From Gammaproteobacteria bacterium (GTDB lineage Bacteria > Pseudomonadota > Gammaproteobacteria > BMS3Bbin11): DNA of 12,967 nt. This document shows, in pieces, positions 7,794 through 12,967 of the stretch (the stretch's first letter is position 1; each line of letters opens with the position of its first letter). The translations under genes and the position numbers were made by a program. A model generated the notes under the pieces. The model saw only the letters and a list, made by a program, of their open reading frames with translations, did no database searches and was not told the origin of the DNA. The DNA lies in contig JAUVSB010000019.1 of the NCBI GenBank assembly GCA_030597275.1, positions 1 through 12,967 of the forward strand, in the 5' to 3' direction.

Positions 7794-7876
7794 CTAAGGA
7801 CTCCCTAAGGTAAAATGTACAATACAGCAAACATTCTTGTTATTTAGCATCTACTGTTTTTAGATCATATATTATC

Positions 7877-7905
7877 GTTATACGGTAGAATACGTCTTCA
7901 ATCAA
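7877..7905 (-). promoter_or_regulatory. Likely sigma-70 promoter of pilT-pilU
   Basis: On the minus strand TTGATT (7900-7905) is followed after exactly 17 nt by TATAAC (7877-7882), five of six matches at -10 and four of six at -35. It would start transcription about 75 nt before the pilT ATG. A plus-strand TAGAAT (7886-7891) lies inside the same stretch and might serve yggS, though I find no good -35 for it. If both are used, the divergent promoters overlap. Confidence 0.5.
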
Positions 7906-7919
7906 AGAATGCCAATAGC

Positions 7920-8600
7920 ATGGACATAGAAACAAGGAAAGAACTGCTGGATCAGCGAGTAAATAATGCCGCCAGCCGGAAGGGGCGACGGGCTTCAGAG
8001 ATTAGACTACTGGCCGTCAGCAAAACACGTTCAGATACAACTATTCGCTCACTTGCAGCTCTTGGACAGCAGGCATTTGGTGAGAATTACCTGCAGGAAG
8101 CAGTAGAAAAAATTAAGCAGCTTGCTGACCTTGAACTAGAATGGCACTTTATTGGACAGATACAGCGAAATAAAACAGCGGCAGTCGCTGAAAATTTTGA
8201 CTGGGTGCAAAGTATTGACCGCCTTGTCATCGCTGAGCGTCTTTCAGCGCAGCGACCAGAAAATATGGCTGAGCTAAATATATGCATACAGGTGCGCATG
8301 AGCGAAGAGATAGGTAAAGGCGGTGTTTCAAAGAAGGAATTATTCCCACTAGCCAGGGCGATAGATACACTGCCTGGTGTCGTTTTACGGGGTTTGATGA
8401 CCATTCCGGAAAACACCACAGACAGGGATAAACAAAGAATGGCATTTCGTGAAATGCACGGCTTGTATCAAAAACTAAAGGCCCAATACAACACAATAGA
8501 CACGCTATCCATGGGTATGACGGGTGATTTCGAACTGGCCATTGAAGAAGGCAGTACTATGATCCGGGTAGGTACCGCACTTTTTGGGCCACGGGCATAA
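7920..8600 (+). CDS. yggS: YggS/PLPBP family pyridoxal 5'-phosphate homeostasis protein
   Basis: This 226-residue protein is the single-domain PLP-binding TIM barrel (alanine racemase N-terminal fold) that buffers free PLP. Visible family features are LLAVSKT (30-36) with Lys35 as the Schiff-base lysine, FGENYLQEA (53-61), WHFIGQIQRNK (75-85), RGLMTIP (157-163) and LSMGMTGDFELAI (196-208), then STMIRVGTALFG (212-223), which holds the phosphate-binding end. Length is normal. The common SNDLE form of the phosphate motif reads TGDFE here. The ATG has no strong Shine-Dalgarno sequence and no in-frame alternative start just upstream. It is the first gene of the plus-strand series and is followed by proC after 75 nt, the usual neighbour in this family. 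Confidence 0.95.
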   Translation: MDIETRKELLDQRVNNAASRKGRRASEIRLLAVSKTRSDTTIRSLAALGQQAFGENYLQEAVEKIKQLADLELEWHFIGQIQRNKTAAVAENFDWVQSIDRLVIAERLSAQRPENMAELNICIQVRMSEEIGKGGVSKKELFPLARAIDTLPGVVLRGLMTIPENTTDRDKQRMAFREMHGLYQKLKAQYNTIDTLSMGMTGDFELAIEEGSTMIRVGTALFGPRA

Positions 8601-8637
8601 AATTTTAAATATTCTCAAAATATCAATGCAGAATGCC

Positions 8638-8665
8638 CGAAAACCGAAAACCGAAAACTGAAAAC
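8638..8665 (+). repeat. Heptamer tandem repeat in the proC leader
   Basis: Three exact copies of CGAAAAC (8638-8644, 8645-8651, 8652-8658) are followed by TGAAAAC (8659-8665) and a degenerate TGATTC. The array ends about 10 nt before the proC ATG, where a ribosome-binding site would be expected, and no Shine-Dalgarno sequence is seen there. It could be a slippage-prone tract that tunes proC spacing, or simply a low-complexity sequence. The repeat is directly visible; any role is inference. Confidence 0.8.
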
Positions 8666-8675
8666 TGATTCTAAT

Positions 8676-9500
8676 ATGAAAAAAATCGGATTTATTGGTG
8701 GCGGAAATATGGCGGAAAGCCTCATTGGCGGCCTGCTCGCAAGTGGTCACCCGGCATCTTTAATTCATGTCTCGGAACCGGATGAAAACCGGCGAGATCG
8801 ATTAGAGAAAAAATATGGCATCCACTGTATAGAAAATAATATCGAGCTGGTCGAGCGAACAGACCTGTTGCTGTTTGCTGTCAAACCACAGCTGCTACGA
8901 CAAATCGCCCTGCCTCTTCGAGAGGCGATACAGATCAGGCAATCACTGATTATCTCGATTGCTGCCGGCGTCAGAAGTGCAGATCTGGAAAAGTGGCTGG
9001 GTGGCGGGCTTGCGATTGTACGCGTTATGCCGAATACCCCTGCCCTGGTACGCGCTGGAGCTTCTGGTTTGTATGCCAACCACCTGGTTAACGATCAGCA
9101 AAAAAATCTGGCTGAATCAGTTATGCGATCTGTAGGTCTGACAGTCTGGCTTGATAATGAATCACAAATGGATATCGTTACCGCTCTTTCAGGTAGTGGC
9201 CCGGCCTATGTATTTCGGGTTATTGAAGCAATGGAAAATGCAGCTACCCGATCAGGCCTGGCTCGTGAAACTAGTCGCCTGTTGGCAATAGAGACGGTAC
9301 TCGGTGCGGCCAAACTCGCCGTGGAGTCCGATGACTCCCCCGCTGAGTTGCGGCAAAAGGTAACTTCACCTGGCGGCACCACAGAACAGGGACTGAAACA
9401 GCTCGAGCAGGGTGATATTGAACAATTGTTCCAGAACGCCATTAATGCAGCCATTGAACGATCACAGGAAATGGGCGACGAACTGGGTGCTGATTCATGA
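8676..9500 (+). CDS. proC: Pyrroline-5-carboxylate reductase
   Basis: ProC reduces 1-pyrroline-5-carboxylate to L-proline with NAD(P)H, the last step of proline synthesis, in the cytoplasm. The 274 residues begin with the Rossmann motif IGFIGGGNMAESLIGG (4-19), followed by FAVKPQ (67-72), ISIAAGV (93-99) and VMPNTPALVRAGASGLYAN (117-135). The C-terminal dimerisation and catalytic domain has TALSGSGPAYVF (169-180) and the signature VTSPGGTTEQGL (229-240). Length is typical. There is no Shine-Dalgarno sequence before the ATG; the heptamer repeat occupies that place. Its stop overlaps the yggT start by ATGA, so yggT is probably translated by coupling. Confidence 0.97.
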   Translation: MKKIGFIGGGNMAESLIGGLLASGHPASLIHVSEPDENRRDRLEKKYGIHCIENNIELVERTDLLLFAVKPQLLRQIALPLREAIQIRQSLIISIAAGVRSADLEKWLGGGLAIVRVMPNTPALVRAGASGLYANHLVNDQQKNLAESVMRSVGLTVWLDNESQMDIVTALSGSGPAYVFRVIEAMENAATRSGLARETSRLLAIETVLGAAKLAVESDDSPAELRQKVTSPGGTTEQGLKQLEQGDIEQLFQNAINAAIERSQEMGDELGADS

Positions 9501-10075
9501 CTGGCCAATACTTTGCGAATGGTGCGGCGTTCATAATCCAGACCTTGTTTGGATTGTATATCCTGGCAGTTTTGCTGCGCTTTCTATTCCAGCTGCTAAG
9601 GGCGCATTTTCGCAACCCGGTGTCTCAGTTTATTGTTACCCTGACCAACCCCTTGTTACGCCCCCTGCGCAGGTTCATTCCAGGCTATGCCGGCATAGAT
9701 ATCGCATCAATCGTTCTGATGCTTGGCCTGCAGATGCTCGAACTACTGTTGGTAACACTGCTCTATGGAAATACACCGTCTCCAGCTGGCCTGTTAGTCC
9801 TGGCCGTGGGAAAATTATTCGAAATGACCGTTTACGTATTTATGTTTGCCGTTTTTGCCCGCATCATCATTTCCTGGGTCAATCCTCAGCTATACAACCC
9901 CATCACATCATTGCTAGCCAGCCTGACAGACTTCATGATGCAGCCCGCCAGGCGATATATACCACCAATCGGCATGCTGGATCTTTCACCAATGGTCGTT
10001 TTTCTCATGCTTGGTCTTGTTTTGCGCTTGATTGTTCAACCAATACTTGATATTGGTGCACGTATGCTTCTGTAA
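9497..10075 (+). CDS. yggT: YggT family integral membrane protein
   Basis: This 192-residue inner-membrane protein has two tandem YGGT units. Membrane helices lie at about 11-34, 68-92, 98-124 and 164-184. Each helix pair encloses the conserved loop: NPVSQFIVTLTNPLLRPLRR (40-59) in the first and NPITSLL (134-140) to PARRYIPP (150-157) in the second. The biochemical role of YggT is poorly known; it has been linked to osmotic stress tolerance and to cell-division or membrane processes in various bacteria. The ATG overlaps the proC TGA (ATGA), and the pairing with proC and yggS is a common one. Length fits the two-domain form found in proteobacteria. Confidence 0.93.
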   Translation: MTGQYFANGAAFIIQTLFGLYILAVLLRFLFQLLRAHFRNPVSQFIVTLTNPLLRPLRRFIPGYAGIDIASIVLMLGLQMLELLLVTLLYGNTPSPAGLLVLAVGKLFEMTVYVFMFAVFARIIISWVNPQLYNPITSLLASLTDFMMQPARRYIPPIGMLDLSPMVVFLMLGLVLRLIVQPILDIGARMLL

Positions 10076-10089
10076 ATTAAACAATATTT

Positions 10090-10397
10090 ATGCTAAATAA
10101 CGACTGGTACAATTGGAAATCTGGAGATCTGCTACTAAGGTTAAAGGTACAAACAAGAGCAAGTACAGAATAGTTGCCGAATTATTAGAAGACAGAATAA
10201 AACTTCGCATCAAGGCTCCGGCGGTAGAAGGCAGAGCCAATGAAACGATTATTAAAGTTCTCTCAAAGGAATTTCGTACTCCGAAATCGCGCATACAGAT
10301 ACTGAGTGGACACAGCAGCAAAAAGAAGCTTGTAAAAATCCAGAAGCCCGGCCGTTTGCCAGACTTACCTGGACTGAAGCAACGGCTCAGTCCATAA
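10090..10397 (+). pseudogene. yggU: yggU (DUF167) gene split by a single-base frameshift
   Basis: The family N-terminus is in one frame and the rest in another. From the ATG at 10090 the frame gives MLNNDWYNWKSGDLLL and then RLKVQTRASTE before a TAG at 10171-10173. The frame containing a TTG at 10113 then carries IVAELLEDRIKLRIKAP, VEGRAN and the C-terminus SGHSSKKKLVKI to the TAA at 10397. E. coli YggU, as I recall it, has the same order (QPKASRDSIVG, then KVAITAPPVDGQAN), so one extra A in the GAATAG at about 10168-10173 would restore a normal protein of about 102 residues. The TTG-start version alone lacks the first beta strand and begins with an unrelated N-terminus. The window cannot show whether this is a sequencing error, a young pseudogene or a shifted but expressed gene. 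DUF167 proteins have no established biochemical function. It follows yggT by 14 nt. Confidence 0.8.
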
Positions 10398-10438
10398 CTA
10401 ACTAGTTTGAAGAAATGCTGCATCAGTAGACGAATATT

Positions 10439-12349
10439 ATGACAATTACAGCACTACAGAGAAAACTGGATAACTATACAAGTTGGCGCACAAGTCTTCT
10501 CACGGAGATAGAAGCTTACAAAAGCTGGCTGGACGAAGAAAACCTGCTCGGAGGCGAAGAAGAACTTCGCGTGCTTGAACTGATTGACTCCTTGAAATCA
10601 GACAAAATCATGCTCGCTCTGGTTGCAGAATTCTCACGTGGAAAGACAGAACTGATCAACAGTATTTTCTTTGCCGATTATAAAAAGCGCCTGTTACCCT
10701 CCTCCGTTGGCCGCACAACAATGTGCCCGACAGAAATCGCATATAATGAAAAAGACCCTCCCTATATCCAGTTACTTCCAATAGAGACACGAAAATCCTC
10801 CCTAACAATTGATGAGTACAAGGAAACTGCCGTCAACTGGTCTCGCATAGATCTGGACATAAATGACCCTGAACAAATGACTGAAGCCCTGTTGCAGCTT
10901 GTTCAGACAAAAGAAATTTCTGAGCAGGAAGCCAAAGAACTGGGTTTCCCGCCACATACACTGGACCTTCTGGAAAACAATAAGCTGCAGGTGCCGGTCT
11001 GGCGTCATGCCATGATCAACTATCCACACCCCTTACTGAAAAGCGGCCTGGTAATTCTTGATACACCCGGGCTGAATGCCCTCGGTACTGAACCGGAATT
11101 AACACTAAACATGTTGCCCCAGGCGCATACCATCATGTTCATTCTTGCCGCCGATACAGGGGTTACACGATCAGATATGGATATCTGGCGCAATCACATC
11201 GTCGTCGCCCTCAATCCCCGTGAGCAGAATGTCATGGCCGTTCTGAACAAGATCGACACCATGTGGGATGACCTGCATGATGACTCATTTACTCAGGCCA
11301 ATATCCGACGGCAGATAGAAGAAACCTCTCGTATTCTCGACATTGATGAAGATCTCGTCGTGCCTGTTTCTGCTCAAAAAGGTTTGATTGCAAAGGTAAA
11401 AAACGACCGCCTACTGCTGAATCGCAGTGGTTTGCCTAAACTTGAAGAAAAGCTCTCAAATGACTTGATTGACAAGAAGCAGGCGCTGATACAGAGAAAA
11501 GTACAGCGTGAGCTTGGCGTCATGGTCAAATCAACCAGGGACGTCTATCTCTCGCGACTGAATTTACTGGTCAAAGAACGCCATGAAATCCTGAATTTAA
11601 GAGGGAAGAGCAAATCAATACTGGTCACTCTGAGTAAAGAGCTACAGGCTAAAAGCCGCCGCCTGTCACTGGCTATGGATGACTATCATAAAACTGTACG
11701 TATAATGAATGACCAGGCTAAACGTCTGCGGCAGCACTTAAGCAGTAAAAATATAGACTTCATGATTGGTGCCTCTCGAGCAACCATGCAGGAAACCTGG
11801 AATACCTTTGGTCTGAAACGCGGCATGAAAGATTTTTTCGATCAGGCGGAAGAACGCTTATCCGAGGTCAATAAGGGTTCAGTTAAACTCACCAACCTGG
11901 TTGATCGTATCTACAAGGAATTCAAAACTCGCCATAAGCTTGACCTGGCACCTCCACCACAATTTGACATCGAACCATTCATAGAAGATTTCATGCACCT
12001 GCGCCAGGATGGCGAGCAATTCCGTGATAGCATGATGCTGGTCGTTACAGAGCAACATTTTGTCATCAAAAGATTTTTCATCACCATGGCAAGCCGTGCT
12101 AGACGCATACTGGATGAGACAAATCATTCACTCAGGGCATGGTCCAAGGCTATACTACTGCCAATATCTACACAGATAGAAGAGAATAAGGATCAGATCG
12201 GAAGACGTCTATCTAATATTGATAAACTGAAATCCAACCATAGCAACCTGGAACAGCGTGTTGCTACTATTGAAAAAAATATTATTGAATTGCGTGATAA
12301 AATAATGACTTTACAAAGAATCCTTGCTCGCATACAAAGTGCTGAATAA
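10439..12349 (+). CDS. Dynamin-like large GTPase
   Basis: The 636-residue product has an N-terminal helix (1-55) and then a GTPase domain. G1 is AEFSRGKT (63-70, Ala63 where the P-loop usually has Gly). The switch/G2 region is GRTTMCPTEI (91-100), G3 is LDTPGLNALG (207-216), G4 is NKID (270-273) and G5 is SAQKG (311-315). About 95 residues are inserted between G2 and G3. From 340 to the end it is largely helical and charged, with a hydrophobic patch MMLVVTEQHFVIKRFFITMA (532-551) that could be a membrane-contact tip, and a C-terminal coiled coil (about 575-632). This layout matches bacterial dynamin-like proteins that act on membranes. No partner DLP gene is adjacent, although bacterial DLPs often occur as pairs. 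It starts 41 nt after yggU with no strong ribosome site. Its position between yggU and metX is unusual. Substrate and role are unknown. Confidence 0.85.
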   Translation: MTITALQRKLDNYTSWRTSLLTEIEAYKSWLDEENLLGGEEELRVLELIDSLKSDKIMLALVAEFSRGKTELINSIFFADYKKRLLPSSVGRTTMCPTEIAYNEKDPPYIQLLPIETRKSSLTIDEYKETAVNWSRIDLDINDPEQMTEALLQLVQTKEISEQEAKELGFPPHTLDLLENNKLQVPVWRHAMINYPHPLLKSGLVILDTPGLNALGTEPELTLNMLPQAHTIMFILAADTGVTRSDMDIWRNHIVVALNPREQNVMAVLNKIDTMWDDLHDDSFTQANIRRQIEETSRILDIDEDLVVPVSAQKGLIAKVKNDRLLLNRSGLPKLEEKLSNDLIDKKQALIQRKVQRELGVMVKSTRDVYLSRLNLLVKERHEILNLRGKSKSILVTLSKELQAKSRRLSLAMDDYHKTVRIMNDQAKRLRQHLSSKNIDFMIGASRATMQETWNTFGLKRGMKDFFDQAEERLSEVNKGSVKLTNLVDRIYKEFKTRHKLDLAPPPQFDIEPFIEDFMHLRQDGEQFRDSMMLVVTEQHFVIKRFFITMASRARRILDETNHSLRAWSKAILLPISTQIEENKDQIGRRLSNIDKLKSNHSNLEQRVATIEKNIIELRDKIMTLQRILARIQSAE

Positions 12350-12473
12350 TCCGGGAATGGCATAAATATACTACCTGCCGCATTCTCATCTCGCTATACT
12401 CTTTCTCCCTTAAGAGTAATAATAGTCACAACCCACAGCACAAACGATGATGCCCATGAGAGCCTGTTAAACA
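12350..12473 (+). promoter_or_regulatory. metX upstream region with possible promoter and small hairpin
   Basis: Two TATACT hexamers are present (12367-12372 and 12395-12400), each a close -10 match, but neither has a convincing -35 at 16-18 nt. ACTCTT (12398-12403) and AAGAGT (12412-12417) form a 6-bp stem with an 8-nt loop overlapping the second TATACT. A T run is lacking, so it is not a typical terminator. The region is too short for a SAM riboswitch as I know them. A 7-codon frame, MMPMRAC, lies at 12447-12470, just before metX. Confidence 0.3.
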
Positions 12474-12967
12474 ATGCCTGAAAAAATACCCGATGGCTCT
12501 ATTGGTCTTGTCAAATCATCGACTTTTCACTTTGATCAGCCACTTTCTCTTGCCTGTGGCGAATCACTTGACGCCTATGACCTGGTTTATGAAACCTACG
12601 GTGAATTAAATCCCGCTCGCGACAATGCCATACTGGTTTGCCATGCACTGAGCGGCACACACCACCTGGCGGGTTATTACTCCATGGAGGACCGCAAAGC
12701 GGGTTGGTGGGAAAATATTGTTGGACCTGGGAAGGTCATAGATACCAACAAGTTCTACGTCGTTGGTGTTAATAACCTGGGCGGCTGTCATGGTTCTACC
12801 GGTCCTACTTCAAGCAATCCTGATACTAACAAACCCTATGGCCCTGATTTTCCTATTGTGACAGTAGCCGACTGGGTTGAATCTCAAACGAGGCTATCGC
12901 AGAAACTTGGCATCGAGCAATGGGCTGCTGTTATCGGTGGCAGCCTGGGTGGCATGCAGGTATTACA
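12474..12967 (+). CDS. metX: Homoserine O-acyltransferase MetX (N-terminal 164 codons, cut by window edge)
   Basis: MetX acylates homoserine in the first committed step of methionine synthesis. The ATG at 12474 opens a frame to the window end. Family blocks include CHALSGTHHLAGYY (56-69), GWWENIVGPGK (77-87), IDTNKFYVVGVNNLGGCHGS (89-108) and GPTSSNP (110-116). The alpha/beta-hydrolase nucleophile elbow is GGSLGGMQ (155-162, Ser157). The HALSGTHH and AGYYS wording is close to what I recall of Pseudomonas-type MetX, which has been reported to use succinyl-CoA, so homoserine O-succinyltransferase activity is at least as likely as acetyl transfer; the deciding residues lie beyond the window. The gene normally has metW as its downstream partner, not visible here. 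No strong Shine-Dalgarno sequence is present, and an in-frame TAA at 12468-12470 rules out the upstream ATGs as starts. Confidence 0.95.
   Translation, partial: MPEKIPDGSIGLVKSSTFHFDQPLSLACGESLDAYDLVYETYGELNPARDNAILVCHALSGTHHLAGYYSMEDRKAGWWENIVGPGKVIDTNKFYVVGVNNLGGCHGSTGPTSSNPDTNKPYGPDFPIVTVADWVESQTRLSQKLGIEQWAAVIGGSLGGMQVL

Noticed and set aside
9412..10050. Plus-strand open frame of 212 codons over proC and yggT
   Set aside because: It overlaps almost all of yggT in another frame; yggT has the membrane helices and YGGT motifs, while this frame is rich in His, Arg and Cys with no domain.
10160..10180. Programmed -1 frameshift in yggU
   Set aside because: No slippery heptamer of the X-XXY-YYZ type and no obvious downstream stem are seen at the junction.
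10113..10397. yggU as an intact 94-residue gene from a TTG start
   Set aside because: Its first 18 or so residues do not resemble the family, while the overlapping frame from 10090 does; a frameshift explains both.
12398..12417. ACTCTT/AAGAGT hairpin as terminator of the GTPase gene
   Set aside because: Six weak base pairs and no following T run; it overlaps a better -10 candidate for metX.

Overview
This window reads as chromosomal DNA of a sulfur-oxidising gammaproteobacterium. The case rests on a soxB gene (thiosulfate oxidation), a pilT-pilU pair set divergently from yggS-proC-yggT-yggU, and a metX start downstream. From memory, that last order resembles a block in Pseudomonas and related gammaproteobacteria. 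No insertion sequence, phage gene, tRNA, rRNA or CRISPR array is visible.

Layout. Everything from 1 to 7793 is on the minus strand and everything from 7920 to the end is on the plus strand, so the window is organised around one divergent promoter region at 7794-7919. Minus strand, in order of transcription: pilT (7793-6720) and pilU (6716-5568) form a tight pair. soxB (5349-3574) and a lipoprotein alpha/beta hydrolase (3560-2562) form a second pair, trailed by a damaged small reading frame (2561-2363). After a non-coding stretch come an RND-pump adaptor (2088-907) and the N-terminal part of its inner-membrane permease (854 to the window edge). Plus strand: yggS, proC, yggT (overlapping proC by 4 nt), a yggU (DUF167) gene split by a one-base frameshift, a 636-residue dynamin-like GTPase, and the first 164 codons of metX.

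How the genes work together. PilT and PilU are type IV pilus retraction ATPases. SoxB is the periplasmic thiosulfohydrolase of the Sox cycle; no other sox gene is present here, so its partners must be elsewhere. The adaptor and permease would form the periplasmic and inner-membrane parts of a tripartite efflux pump; no outer-membrane channel gene is seen. The plus-strand genes cover PLP homeostasis (YggS), the last step of proline synthesis (ProC), a small membrane protein (YggT) and homoserine acylation for methionine (MetX).

The main points for a second look are: the dynamin-like GTPase placed between yggU and metX; the hydrolase whose nucleophile elbow reads G-Y-D-W-G, with Asp where lipases have Ser; two reading frames (yggU and the frame behind the hydrolase) each broken by a single-base change in or beside a short A run, which may be real decay or assembly error; an orphan soxB; and a Met/Phe-rich insert in the efflux adaptor.
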